DNA from: Opisthorchis felineus
Lineage: Eukaryota > Platyhelminthes > Trematoda > Opisthorchiida > Opisthorchiidae
NCBI GenBank assembly: GCA_004794785.1
Contig: SJOL01006491.1
Location: 649,041 to 713,040, forward strand
Direction of reading: 5' to 3'
DNA length: 64,000 nucleotides
The notes beneath the pieces were generated by a model. The model saw only the letters and a program-made list of their open reading frames with translations, was not told where the DNA came from and made no database searches. Position numbers and translations under genes: made by a program. Shown here piece after piece: positions 1 through 13,920 of this stretch (positions are counted from its first letter, which is position 1; every line of letters starts with the position of its first letter).

Positions 1-350
1 GGCCTTAAATCCGTGGACTACGAAATGCGTCTCACGGCGCTTGAACTCTTTCCCCTCGAGTATCTCCGCCTCCGAGGGGACCTAATTCTTACTTATGCCC
101 TGTTTGAACAAGGTTTGGCCAATTGGTTTTTCACCGTTGACCCAGAAAGCACACGGCGGGGACATGGTAAGAAGATTTTCAAGCTCAGAGCGAAATTTTC
201 TCTCATTTCGTGTAGTAGCTGCGTGGAATAACCTTCCTCCGACAGTTGTTCACGCTCCTTCTAGAACCCAGTTCAAAGCACTATTAGACACCTTCCTATA
301 CGAGTCCTCGTTCTGGCAAAATTACTGCCCCGCGTTGAGAACTTAAAGAA
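1..350 (+). mobile_element. 3' coding end of a CR1/Jockey-like LINE (degenerate)
   Basis: Two overlapping frames (13-231 and 95-346) together read as the C-terminal tail of a non-LTR retrotransposon reverse-transcriptase ORF. The first frame carries [17 protein letters not shown] and then a [12 protein letters not shown] block. The second continues with [18 protein letters not shown] and FKALLDTFL. Blocks of the form RRGDLI..., RGH...K, FFSxRVVxxWNxLP and FKxxLD are the usual end of such ORFs in invertebrate genomes. The switch of frame around 180-215 shows the copy is broken, and the window starts inside it, so the 5' part is unseen. The clade (CR1 or Jockey) is inferred from these blocks only. 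Confidence 0.75.
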
Positions 351-3300
351 CGGTGCTACACCCTTTTTTTGCTTGTGCCTTTCAGGTGAACGACAACCGC
401 AGAACGACAAGAACACAAGCGACCTGGGAAACTTGGGCAAAAGCCTCGATCCTGTGTATCAATCCATGAAATCCACAAACTAATATAGAGTCGAGCAGTT
501 TTACTCTGAGGAACTGGTATTATGAGGGGTCTTTCGAATTTTCAGTTGGTATTCCGTCCTCCAAATGAATCCACTCCATGCTCCTTCATTCTTGCTGGGG
601 ATAATCAGCGGTGCTGACCTCACAAAGCTCCGGGGTGTTTTGAACCTGCGATCCCTCGGTTAAGTATGCTTCATTTGCAGGTAGACGTCTTAATTGGTAA
701 CTGATGGTTGCTCTTTTCCGTAAGCTTGGCAGTTACTTGCAGGGTTCTCACCACCAGTCAAGATGACATTATCAGTGCGCAGTCAGGCAAAAGACACGCA
801 CATTTTTGACCGCACTTTAATTCCAAATAACACTGAACAGGAAAAGTCACACGACCAAGCGTTTAGATATTTTCTGACTGATGCGTTGGATAGTCCGCAG
901 GTGATATGGCTATGACTAGTCTTTTGCTAAAACTTAAAATGTTAAGGTCAGTTACCTTGAAAAATAGTGCAAGGTAAATGTTTCAGTAGCGAACAGGGAG
1001 AACGTAGTGCGACTTGTGTGAATGGTGGTCATTAGGTTTTAGGTGGAGGCTCATACATCGATAATTTTGGTTTTAGGCATTAAGCCTCTTTAGGAGAATA
1101 AGGTATGGGGAGTTCATGGGTGGGACGGGTTCTCCAGTTGAGGAGGAATCCAGGGGTTGCTCACTGCGCTTGATAACTAAGTCTGGCATCCGGAGGTGAG
1201 GTAGCAGGGAATGTTGTTTTGTTCCGTATATGGGTACAGCATAAATCAGCCAGTGGTGAGGTAAGTATGAAAAAGAGAGGGGAGTGAAAGCGAGTCACTG
1301 TGAAATGCTTGCTATTCTCGAATAAGCTTAAATAGCAGTCGAAGCATTATTTTGCGGATTCCTAACGCATGTCCTTTTTCCCCCTTGCTGGTTTATTTCA
1401 CCAGAAAATGGGTAAGAGGAGTTATCCATTACAGTATTTTACCGAAATGGCGGGATACAGGAAATTCCACCAAGCGCCTCTCTGTCGCACACTGAGTTCC
1501 CACCAAAGCGGCAAACTGGCCAATTTTTTCAAGCTAGTTAAGGATGTTTGCCATCTCAGATTTGGTTAGTCAAAGGAGTCTTTCTAATTCACGCCCAATG
1601 GTGCCTATTCTTATTCGACATAAGCCCTGTCCTGCAAAACCTTGGTGTCTGAGAGGAAAAGTTAGAATAAAGCATCTCCCTTTATACATACTCAACCCAA
1701 GAAGCACTGTAATTTTATTCGCTTTTATTTATTTTCTTAAATTATTCTTCGTTCTTAATTTTAGGTGCACATTCACTTTTGAAGTTTCACCGGTATTACT
1801 CAGCAAGGATTGGGCTCCACTTCAGAGACACTTGTTGAGAAATTGGTGGTTGTGCGGCCTATATTCTTCACACCTATCGAAGGTGCTGAAGGAATGCGCG
1901 CAAGAAGTAGCAGCGCTGTTTTTCTTCATGAGTGGCTGTTATAAAAATGCAGCAGGCAATATCCAAAACCAAGCAAAAGCTGAGAAATCACAGAAAACTG
2001 GTAATTTAAGCGCTTTCTCTAACGAAAAAGAGTGGTCCAAGCACTGGTTACCCAGCCCGTTCTGTCTATTAGGACACGGAGGTCATTAATAACCATTTAT
2101 CATGTTGTCAACAAGCCTGTAAACCGACGGCCAACCGAAGAGAAATTGGGCATTCAATGTACTCTTCTGAAATACGGAACGCGGCCGCAAGTAGCGCGAC
2201 AGTTTTAGCCGATGCATCTGGCAAGGAGCTTACTACTCAGCACCTCTACCGGCCAGGGTACCAACAGGCTCCGTTGTGTAAGTGACTGGCATTTCCGTTT
2301 CATCCTGGCGGGCGATTTGGCTTCGGTCGTGGCGAGGCCTCGCGAGGGAGGACGGATACCATTGTGACGGCCACATAAGCTTCGCCAGAGCGCAGCGGGT
2401 TGCATTGTCAGACGCCTCCCAGATTTCGTGGATGCCTATACAGCTATAAAGTTACCTGGTCACAAATAGCTTTGTTTCGGAGCTTCCAGTCGTGTTTTTT
2501 TGGAAATTGGGCGGTTTGCTTCCAGGTGTAAACTGTTTGGCTTGTTCAGGGGGTGATGGGTGAGCAGTATTCTTCCTTACGAATATTTTTACGGTATAAA
2601 CGCAAGAGACCATTGCTGTGGGTAGCTGCGGTATTATGTTGCGCCATTTAATTATTTGCAGAGCTATTAGGAAGCACAAGAGTATTACATCGTCCGCATA
2701 TTTTTGTCACAAAAACTCTTCACTAACGGCCGACACGTTCCATGTTCTTGCTGATCTGGATAGTGTCGCAAAGAGGGTTTTTCGTTTTATCACCTCAATG
2801 GTATGCCTGATGCTGGTACGAATTAGAAATGTTGAGCTGCAGTGTTCCACACTTAGCTCCTTACCTCGCAACCCACCGGGTGTCTATGGTGCTCAAGCAC
2901 AATTTGGGGCAGTTCACTTTGGCAGTGACAAACAACTGGCCACTGGCCGCCTGAAAAAGATAGTGCACCATTCTGACAGCTTCAAATGCACCACGCAGAT
3001 AGCAGCTCGGCACGCTGATTAGCTCAAGCGTGAGTACGAGAAGCATCCGTTGTATTGCTATGGCCATAGAGAGATCTTGGAGTGCGACGGTTGCGTTCTA
3101 AACATTATCTTCGAAAGACCACTCGTACCCACTCCCTGGTTTTGAGACAGGTGAGACGACGACCACCAAGTCTGTGATATCATGCCTCTGTCAGTAAACG
3201 CAAGTGCCCCTTCTGCAGGGTGATGTGGCTCAGTTGTGTTCATTTGTTCTCGTTATTCAGGGTCGACTCCGTCCCAAGCAATAAAAACTCCTATTCTCAG

Positions 3301-6300
3301 ATGTTTTGTAAGTCGGTTTGCCATTCATCAACGGCGCTTATCGGATTTTAACTTACTGGAGCAAGGAACACCCCTAACGCTCGTTTGCATATAATATCTT
3401 GATTGAAGCTATGGTCGTGGCTTTAAGGAGTAGGCTACAACGTTTATCTGGCTAGGCGATAAGTTACTTCTCAGTTAGACTCACTTTTGATGCAGGAGCA
3501 GCATAAACCTACTCGGATCCTAATCTCTTAGTGCAGTGCTCCCGGCAATAGAAATATTTGCGTGATTTTCAGTGCAAAATAATATAACCTCTTATGTTCA
3601 GCACCATTCAGATCTTATGTTCCTGCGTTTTTGGGCTTTTTGACAGCGGTGAGGAAAATCACAGTCGTCGGCCACCAGGCTCTGCCGTCACACGAATGGA
3701 AATTATAGGTATTGGAGCTCCACGATGTGAGTGTCGTATTTATTACAGTACATTGCAGGACTGGGTTTGTTTGGCCCAACGACAAACTGAGCAACTTAAC
3801 TTAACGGCTTGTGTTTTCTTCTTGGTTAATGATAAGGTTTATTCTCTGGCCTTGCACCCAGCATCTTACAATACGCATTTGTAAGATCAAATCATTTATT
3901 AACTCCCCGATGCCGACTACAGCACTGCTGTTATGTAAAACCATTTGTGAATGAGAAGTTTACAGCCAGTATACATCACCGAAATGCATCCAATGCGACG
4001 TCAATTGGCTTTTCAGATAAAACTTCACATACGGGCATAGATCATATGCACCTTATACTAGCTTTTGCGCGTCCAGTTAATGGGATATTGTGAGTGTAAT
4101 TTGCATGCCGAGGACACTACCTTCTTTTGGGTTCATGCGGATTATCAGATTTCAGTGAGTGCTACTAGCACGAGATTACTCCGAATAATGCATGGCAAGG
4201 TACGAAGACAGGGGCTCCCGCATCCGCTTTTTAAGGCGGAAGCTGCGTGCTACGAATTTATATACAGGAGTGATACACCCGTACAATTTGTGCCAATGAC
4301 AGTATTGTAGGCCACAGCAAGTTGTAAAAAGTCTCATGGCTACCAGACTACACGCAACATTCGTCCATTTTAAGCGAACCACATTTTCTCGTAAGTTGAG
4401 GCGTTGGGTTCTACTAAACGCTGTTTTATAATTCGAGGTACATGGTGACCCTGAAAATTCGCTCAGTTAAACAAAACACACACACCAAAAGCCACAGAAG
4501 AACGCGTTTGGCATGGGCATTTTTAGAAACGATGTGGCAACCGCGAAAACGTCGTGGTTCCCAAGATGTCATTTCTATTATCTGATCATTGGCCGGCCTT
4601 GGGGTTCACAATGATCTTGGCATGTGCGAATTCAGCTGGCAGTGCTTTCAATATACTTAGGTTTTTGATTAAGACGAACTACTTTCAGCAAGGCAAGCTG
4701 GCGAGCTTTTGCCCCAGATTTAGTGGGTTACCCATTAAACTATATGGAGACCGTGCAGCAAAGGGTCTTCAGCTAAGGACTTGGTTGTAGGCAGAGAATT
4801 GTTCACTGCTCTGTCCTTTACATCCACAGAGGTTTATAGGCTGTGGCCGCTGTTCATCATTCTCGAAGCCTACAACTGCTATTTGTTCATGGATTTTTAC
4901 CAAATCAGTTGGGTTGGTACGGTTTTTCTTGAACAGAGAGTGAGTAGTCCAAGGATTGATCATGAACCGCGGGTCCGGTAAAGCTAGGTGAAAATGTTTG
5001 GAGCCGTTTATTTCAACTTCCTCTGGCTGGTCTCAGTCTGATAAAAGCTGTTTTCGTTGTGGGTGTGCCCCAGTGCTCGAGGTTCAGGGTAGCCGACGCA
5101 ACCGCTGGCACGCGAGAGGAGGCTGTATGATGAGTGGAAGGGCACAACCAGTAGGGTTGAATCAGAACACGAGTGGTTACCAGTAGAGAGGGCATCTTTC
5201 AAAAGGTTGAACGAATGCAATTGATGGGGGGGGGCAATTTTTAGTCCAAAAATAGTTGCATCTGGTGGGCAATTGAGAATACCGAGCTTGTGCGCTAGGG
5301 CGATGGATTTCGGGGGACTATTCCTCAAAAAAGTGCCCCCTAGTTAAGAAGGTGTGAGCCAATGAAGATGGAAATTACGTGAATGGCTACACAGGTGATT
5401 CTTGCAAGAAAAATGAACTTTTTAGTCTTTGAGTAAGCTTGGAGACACTTGCAAGTTTACATCAAGAATCTGAAAGGACAACGATGTTTAACTGGGAGAA
5501 TATTGAAAAAGATAGTTGCCGAACTCACCGGAGACTACAGAGCGATGGAGCATTTCGGTGGCTTTTCGATGAAAGTTTTAGGTAAAATTGCTTTGGATCA
5601 GCCTGCGGAACCAAAAGCCGTTGCAACCCCCAGAACACGTCTGATAGTTTGCCGATAGGTGGCGATGAGCTTGCTATGACCAATCGAGTGTGAGTTATGG
5701 CAAAGATGATGAACTGGCATGATTACGTCCCAGAGAAATTTGGGAGTGATTGGGTCTCGAGACCATTCATGCATCGAAATTGCTAATGTGTTCTTATATG
5801 TGACTTCCGGAAGATGGGTATTAGTGATTTTACAGAAGAGCCTTAGAATAGCTTTGTTGGAGTTTGAAGAGAGGCAGTCATCCGGAGGCCGCTAAAAGCA
5901 GACGATACCTGCCCCGACGTGACTTATCAAACTCAGTTAACTTTGAAGTCTTCAGAACAGGGGAGTCCTAGGGTGTCTGATGGAAGAAACGGTGAAGGTT
6001 TGTTAGTTAAAGCAACGAAAATAGAGAGGCTAATAGCTAATCACTGGAAGATACAACGCGTAGTCGAGTTTTTTGCCTACACTTACTTACGAAGAGCGGC
6101 CCGAGAAAACCGAACACAACAGAGTGAAGATCAGATATGTACAAGGTTTTCCAGACTACCGCAACAGCGTCTCATGGTACGGTATAAAATGCCTGAGAAA
6201 AACCAAGGGAGGTGCAATCGGTCTTGCGTTTTAGCTCGCTTGGTCCTTGAAATTGAAGTGGGGCACGCTGAGGTTGCCCAGACGTTAATGGTTTGGGATG

Positions 6301-9188
6301 AAACCATACGGGCTCAAAACTGAGGGTTTTACAAAATGAAAAACCACGAAAATATTTGTTGATAAGCTCGTGCAAGGACACCCGTATAATACTGCGAATG
6401 GTCACCAGTTGGCGCGTGGGCTGACCTACAGTTTGGTTTCGATGACAGATTCTGAAACAGGGATGTCTCAACACAGATCATTGGGGGTGTTTTTGCTGCG
6501 GTACTAACGTAGAAGAGTGACGCAAAAACCCTGGTTTTGACGCTATGTTGTAGAGATATGGACGAGATGTAGCGTTTGAGCATAGCGTGCGAACAAATGT
6601 GGAGATCGTATGTAATTTTTCTGTATGCGACGGAGGTTCTAACGTTCCACACAGTTTCAGAAGGGCTTGGTAAACAGTTCCGCAGTTCCACACAGCTCCT
6701 CAAATGGTGAATGTATAGCTCATGTGACAGTAGTTATTGGGTCAGCGCTGCTGTCGAAAGAGAAGTTGCCAGCCTTCAGGATGATGCTAGGCAGCCAGAG
6801 TAGGCCATTTTGGCTTAGTCGGTAGTCCAAAGTCTAGGTGAGGGCCAGCGCCACCTCTAAGTCGTGGTAATGTGCCCTATGACCAAACCATTATACCGCG
6901 CAGCCTGGTGTGCCATTCATGTAGTATGTACTTGCACAGGCCACCCAAATCCATAACAACCTTCTTGGTGGTGAGAGACTAGGTGGTATAATTTCTTAGG
7001 CTTTAGCGAGACTGCGGACAATCCTCTGTGTTTAGAAGAGTGCACTTGTTAGCCACCTGATTGATTGTAAAGTGAAAAATCTACCAGCATACGGAACAAC
7101 TCAAACGCTCCGTTAATGCGCTTGCTAGGTGACACCACAGGGACATTAAACACCTGAAGACCGTGGGCTATCTTGAATTATGGCCATCATGAAGTTTGCC
7201 AGAAATATTTTTACTGGAATTAGTTCAGATCAATTGCTTCTGAGGCCTTCAACCACGACCTCAACGCTGTGCCTATCGACCGTACCCTTCTGTTTGTGGT
7301 AGTTGCGTGGCAAATGATGAGTGGATGGGATGCACCCATTTGCACGCCAGCCGTCTAAAAGCGACTACGGCAAAGTTAGCTCAGCGCACTTCCGGAATGT
7401 CCGCCTTAAGTGAATATCCAGCCTCGTTGCGAAGACACGTGCGCACACAACGGCCGTTGACAGTAATGCACCTCTCTTGCCCGAGCTTGTTGCGTGAGGT
7501 GAATCCGGACCCTAATGAAGTCTTCGATGTAGGTCCTCGAAAGCGACTCCCTCTAGAGCTGCAGGCGCCGAGTTTTGGTAGATGAAGGACTTCCAGGTTG
7601 ATTCAGCCTTCTTTGTAGGGACGCGCTAGGAGTCATATTTTCAGCAAGCATTCACCAGGAGCTTCCCGCAGGGCCGCGTTGGTGGCTCAAGCAGTGCTTG
7701 TCTAAGCCATTAGTCAGCTGAATATGTAGTGACCTGGGTACCCAAAAAAGCTACATTAGGAGGAGTGTGTGGCAAAGAAATAAATATAATTACTCTGAAC
7801 CGAGTACACAATAACAAAAAGGGTCGAATGGAACAGACTCACTAAGAATTGTTCTTTTTAAAATAGTTCATCGTTGGCCCAGGTCAGTGAACAAATAATA
7901 ATCCAATCGTGGATGTCCAGGGGTCTTGTTTCCGGGAAGTTCTCATACACAATAAACTCCGAAGACAGTCTGAAATGTTTTGATACCAGAGTTAGCACAT
8001 GAAGCTAGCGAATGACCGCTGTAAGCCCGAGCGAAATGAGAAGTGAAAGTCGGAGCACGTGACCATGCCTGTATTGTATGTAAATTGTACAAATGCGCGC
8101 TTTTGTGGTTTGGCGTATTCAAACAAAAAGCGTTTATGGAATTGGTGAAATACGTAACTTTATAATGAAAGCAAAAGAAAGGTACAAAACACCACAAATT
8201 TGATGATGCCCTACACAAATAAAACACAACATTACTGGCAACGTGACTGGCAGCGGTCTGTGCAATTTACGGGATGACACGACTGCTCAGGTTAGCGACT
8301 GTTTGTTCATCAGTTACCAGCGAACGCGATCAGGTATAGTCACCTGCTTATCGTCGGTAAGAAGTGTCAGTGGATTTAATTAGGCGAGAAATTACTGAGA
8401 GCATAAGAGTATAAGAAAAGAACTCAGAGTCAGGACCTAACACTTCCTTAAAACAATAAAGCACAAGGTCAGAATACACCAGCTTAGTCTGACGTTCAGC
8501 CTCTAAATTGGCGTCGAGAAATTTTACAACATTATGCCACACGTGAGCAGCCCCATTTGGAGGATTGTGGTCTGTCCTTGCGCCTTGGAAGTCAGCCAGG
8601 CCGACTAGATACGTCCGTCAGGTACTTCACAAAAGAACCGAGGAAAGCGGACCATGACAAGGCATTTGGCCTGAGCACGGCCAGTAATGCTTTTCGTGGT
8701 GCTGAAAGTGTGCCAATAATGCAAATTCAAGGATCATGTACAAACGAGAGCTTCAAAGGTGTCTGAAGCTATCAGTAGTGCTTTGAAAGAAGAAATTATC
8801 AATTACAGAGAATATCCGGAAGGAAGTAGCCGTAGTTGGACTCTTTTAGCCCACCACAAACAGGCAAGTCGGATGAGGATTCGGATGCTTCGACAAAGGT
8901 TTCCGGAGCAGGTCTTAGCTTCTAAATGAAGCACTTTGTTCACGTGAGTCATCATTCCGTATCCTGTGTAACCAGAGACTGGTTACATTTCGTAGGGGTT
9001 GTCTAGATTATCGTGTTGTTTCTCCCGTTTCTCTCATATTGTATTTTAGTCTAAAAACTGATTTACTCTGAGCTACACTCAGTTAGTGGGTTACCCCAAT
9101 TTTTGTCTAGAATAGGGCGTATATTTGACTCTTCTTTTGGTCCGCCGAACTTTATTTGGGTATTAATTTCGTATGTTTACATTCCAGT
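351..9188. other. Long stretch without recognisable genes
   Basis: I see no convincing exon, RNA gene or family-level repeat here. The longest frame is 1544-2089 (+, 181 codons). It has an acceptor-like TTTTAG at about 1760, but the translation has no recognisable motif and it could be chance. Other frames (5919-6323, 7307-7585 and 2618-3022, all +) have no clear splice borders or known motifs. Undetected short exons are possible. Confidence 0.4.
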
Positions 9189-9226
9189 ATAGGCCTTATT
9201 ATAGGCCTTATTATAGGCCTTATTAT
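9189..9226. repeat. 12-bp tandem repeat, three copies
   Basis: The unit ATAGGCCTTATT occurs three times in perfect succession and then breaks off in TATTCTC. Each unit contains the palindrome AGGCCT. It is a short minisatellite with no evident function. Confidence 0.9.
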
Positions 9227-12200
9227 TCTCAACCACCACCTGTTGACCAATGCGTTTGAGCATGAGTATTGTTTATTGCTCATCTGTTCGATCTTCGATT
9301 TGGGTTCTCTTCACTGGCGGAAATGAAATATGTTGATTACTTGAAAATTGTATGACGAACAACACGCAAGAATCTCAAGACCGAAGAGGTCAAAAACGAC
9401 ATTTATGTAGTAAATGCAATTCTAATGATTTCGTTGCCTAACGTTCCTCAAACGGCAGGAAAACCATTGCCACGCAGTGAGGCATAGCAAAATATGCACG
9501 CAATATAGAAACTAAACATCCGGGACGAAAAGAGTTGTAAACCATAAATTAGTCACTAGATCAAATTAACTAAGGTTAAATATCAGTTGACACAGGTGTA
9601 TCTGGATATGAATAGCGTTCACATCCATCACGAGGTTGAAAGCATTGAGAAAGCTGGCTTACAAACAACCGAGGCTGAAACGAAAGTCAGCCTGGCTTTT
9701 CTGATTGTGCTCAAACAACTGAATGGAAATTACTTGATTTACTCCTGTTGCAGTCACCTCGGTGTGCTCCAACGTTTTCAGGATTCTCGTTCTAGGCCCC
9801 AGTTGCCGGTAGGTTGACTACCTTCATTGAGTGCGAACGCCAAGAAAATAAGCAGATGATATAACTAAGGTTTGACAGGGCCAACCCCTCATCGTCCTAA
9901 GCTCGTTCGACGTTGGAGGAACAGGCTACAAATTTGTGTGCTTACCTACGATGGCAATCGTGGAAAACTCCATTTATGGCATCAACACGAAAACCTTATG
10001 GTTTCTAGAGTGTTATATCCATCAAAGCCACCTTCAAGCTTATCCAGCTTTTATTTAGAACACATCAGTTTCTCGAGAAAAGCGACTTCATTTTACGCAT
10101 TTGTTTCAAATACTGGTGTAGAAATCGGACAGGGAAGATAACAATGAGTGTGACGGGGCGATTCTCGTTTTCTTTTGCTTATTGGGTTTTTGTCGCACTC
10201 CGACAAACACTCACTTATCTGGGGATCCACTGAGAGTCCAAAATGACTTGTAAGCAGAATGCAAATTTGCTACTGGGTACTCTTCTGTAAGAATTCAAAA
10301 GGGGAACCAGTGAGCATTTCAAAGACGCTCTCTGAGGCAATCAGAGTAAAACAAAGTGCACAAAAATGAAAGTCCATTTGCATCTTGCAAATGAAGCTGA
10401 CTCAAAATACTCAAAATTTCGTTGCTGAACCTGTGAGCTTCATTGACCAGCCAATGCGAAATAGTCGTTTTGGCCAAAGATAGCCCCCATCAGAGTCAGC
10501 TAAAAAATAACCCTTTTGATTAGTGCTAAACGAACAGAATATCTATGGATCTTATGATGCAAAGTCTGCAAAACCGGAACTGTTAAAAACGAGATTTATT
10601 GAACGAATTCCATACCATAAATTAATGACTGCATGTTCATTGAGCGGCTCGGCCATTGTTGGGACTCAATCAAACATGCTTGAGTATACGTGAAAAAAAA
10701 GCGAAAACACCTTGACAGTTAATAAGATACTACCGTTCAAACCAATGCCTCAAGTGTAAAATCTGAGGTGGTTTGATCGTTAAGTTCTGCTGGAACATAC
10801 GCAGAGGAAGTGATTACAATTTGGAAACAGTAATTGATGGACGATAACGTTGGAATAGCTAAAAAACCAGCAAAGGGGAAACGGAGTTAACAGAAATTTT
10901 GGGTGATTTATACGCATCTTATATTTATTTTATTTTTTCGACCCCCTATGTGGGTCTAGATTATGGGTTGGCGGTCACAGTATCAGGCGTTCTAGATTTG
11001 CTTTACACTCCTGATATCGGTGGTCCGACTGGGTTCTATTGAATTTTCGACAGGTCCTTCAATTAAATTTGAAGCCCGCAGACCAAAACACTGTATATGG
11101 TTTTGCTGTGTTTTTATGAAAGCCAACACACCATCACTCCAAGTACAACCACTGCTGCAGCTCCAAACACCATTACGTAATGACGCATTGGTGATGTCAA
11201 TTACGTTCTCGTGTTCTTCTGTTTCCGTGTTCATTATAGCTTTTCGATAGGTTGGAATGTCAGTTTTTCATTGTGTGATCAAATCGATGCATTTTCTTCA
11301 ATAAAGATGATAATGCCACAATGAATAGTTGCGTTCCTTATGCGCTACTAAACTTTGGCTCTTCACAAACGTCTGCATCTATGACTTCCAAAAAATATGT
11401 TAACCTGCTCAATATTGTCACCGGGAGGCTCACCCTACCACATCGCAACCAAATGGCCAATGAACTTGGCGGAACAAGACGTCTAACCACGTAACGGTTA
11501 TCTGTCAATGTAGACTATTTGGCGAGATCAAAGATGTTTAATTGAATAAGTCTTATGACGTTCGTTTATTCTTGAAGCCATTTGATTGTGACAAACACAG
11601 GTTTTCCATCTCTGGGTCAAGATATCTGTCCTCACCTAGCAATTTAAGAGCTTAACATCTTTCTGACGATGTTTTTACTAGACAAAACTGTGTACTCGTC
11701 CCAAAATCTGTCCACAACTCTCTGATGTGATTGTGGCCGTTGGAGCAAAAGAGATCGGTAACTTAGCCAGTTGTTGATGGGAGATAACTTTTGCAGATGC
11801 TGGTACCTTTCAGTACTACACACTTATTCCCGAGTCGAACCGAGTCTACCATCCGAAAAAAATCTGATAACAGAGCTGTTGATCAGGCGAATAAATATTA
11901 TTAGCAGAAACTAATTCACCAGTAGTGCTCTCAGGATAGCAAGTCATTACTTTACACAGCAAAGGTAAGCTATCGTCGTTGGTCTAACTCATGGCTGTGT
12001 GCTCAGTATGTCGCGTTTAAAAAGCATGTTGCATAGATCGGACGACATAACAGCTTTCTAACCACATTGGAAAGCTGGCCGAAATCCACAGTTACCCAAC
12101 CAGTGGATTTGGGTTACTAGTAAAGATTTTACTATGACTTACATCAATCCGAGCCATAGACACAGTCTAGGTTACTTGCATACATCTGACAGACTTTGCA

Positions 12201-13780
12201 GGTCAGGAGACGCCAAACGGTTGATCGGGTTGCATGCCAGGTGAAAACCAATATAAAAAACTTGTGAGAGTGAATGTTGTTCACGTCTCCTGTTAACGTC
12301 AGCTTAACTTGTAGATGAATCTCTAGCTGCAAATAATTTAATTACGTTTTTATTTTCCAAATATGATGGTCGGGAATGGGGGCCTGAAAAATAGGCCCCA
12401 AAAGATATAAATTGTCGGTGAACAGTCCAGGAGTCCATTGTATCAGGGGAATAAAGCTGATGTATTTCATGTAGGGGAAAGCGAAAAATATAAGCAAAAA
12501 GAAATAAGAAAGCGTCTGTTATGATTGGTCATGACCATATATATCACTATACACACACTAGGCTAGCTGACCCATCTAAATCAACTTGGGGCATGATGCC
12601 CCTTTCTGCGCACCACCCAGCTCAGTTTTGTTCGGGCATCGAACCCTTCCAAAGAATGTTCTAAGTGGGTAGATGTCAAATTTACATCCGTTAATTCGTA
12701 CTATTTGTAAGGTTTGGTCCACAAAGTCGGTTTTAGTGGTGTAGGTAAAAGGTTAGCCGACCGACCGCAGTGCATTGCTATGATAATTCAAACTCGAATA
12801 ACACGCGAACAAATTAACGTCTGAACGAATCCGACGTTAACTTATATAAAAAATCAAGAATGTGTGGTGGTTTGAATTAGTTTGTTTTTGAATTTATTAC
12901 GTAACATTACATATCTTAACATCTTATTCAGATTCTGAAGTTTCTTCGATGATGAACTGTCAGCTGCATCAAGAAATGAGTCAAAAAACCGTGTTGTAGG
13001 GCTGACTGATGGGCATTGTAACCCAGAAGCCGAACAGCAAGTGGCATTCGAGATAGTGTCGTTAAAGCCAAGGGAAAAGCATCGGTTAAATGAATTATCC
13101 AGCAAAATGTCAATTTTTGGTGATGAATAGTACCTTGACCTGAGCGTTAATCCAATACACATTCGCCGAATTGGCAGCCTTGCTGACCTCCATGATGACT
13201 GCTGCCCGACAATAATGTGGCGGTTAGCGTTCTCAACGGTTGTTTTTACTCTCTATTGCTGTTTTGTTCGTCTCAATTGATGATACCACACTGTTGTCAA
13301 ATAGGGCAACAAAAATGTTGCGATTACGCAAACTGTGGTCATAGTGAGCTTTGGAGGATAGTGTCATTTGAGGTTAGAAACTGACCACCTGATTTCTCCC
13401 AATATGTTTAAGAACAGCACAATACCAGGTCCGTCATTTGAGCAGATCCATGCATCCAACCATAGGTCAGAAATTTGTCAGCCGTCATAGAAACAGAGTA
13501 GCACTTGGCTTGCACTAAAAGACCGGTCTTCTATTTTTGGACACCTTTTCAAAGTATGGGCGTCACGTTTCCCTGAGTTTAAGTCAGAGTTCCATGATTT
13601 CTTACAAGTAGTTAATATAGTTAGTTAACAGTTAATATAGTTAATATAGTCATCGAACTTTGTTGTAAGAATCGAGATATTTTGATTGCATTTTTAGCCG
13701 CAAATGTACAAATAAAAAACGAAAAACTTGTTGGAGTGGACTTTCCGACTGTCACACTCTTATGTCCCGTATAAGTCCTT
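9227..13780. other. Stretch without recognisable genes
   Basis: Two frames are the only candidates. One, at 9593-9808 (+), sits between a CACAG acceptor-like site and a GTAGGT donor-like site. The other, at 9888-10141 (+), follows TTTGACAG. Neither translation has a recognisable domain, so I do not call them. The rest is AT-rich sequence with frequent stops in all frames. No repeat family was recognised. Confidence 0.35.
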
Positions 13781-13920
13781 TAGTGTAAACAGCCCTCAAA
13801 ACAGGTAAATTCAAGGGGCTACCAGAAATTAGGTGGCTGCTAACAACAGAACTTTCGGTCAGTAAGCTCAGGCCTTAACCACTGAGCTCTCTTGAGCTCA
13901 AGTCTGCTATGTTAGAACAA
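13780..13920 (-). repeat. Possible tRNA-like SINE remnant (family 3)
   Basis: Segments such as TTTCGGTCAGTAAGCTCA and CCACTGAGCTC resemble, in the same order, the block at about 57340-57370 that forms the tRNA-like head of another minus-strand element in this window. Nearby CCCTCAAAACAGG and ATTAGGTGGCT recur at other places (for example 17925-17940 for the second). The internal promoter boxes are too eroded to define ends. Confidence 0.35.

Noticed and set aside
1544..2089. 181-codon frame as a gene
   Set aside because: Low-complexity hydrophobic start, no homology recognised, no convincing splice borders. Kept only as a note in the regional entry.
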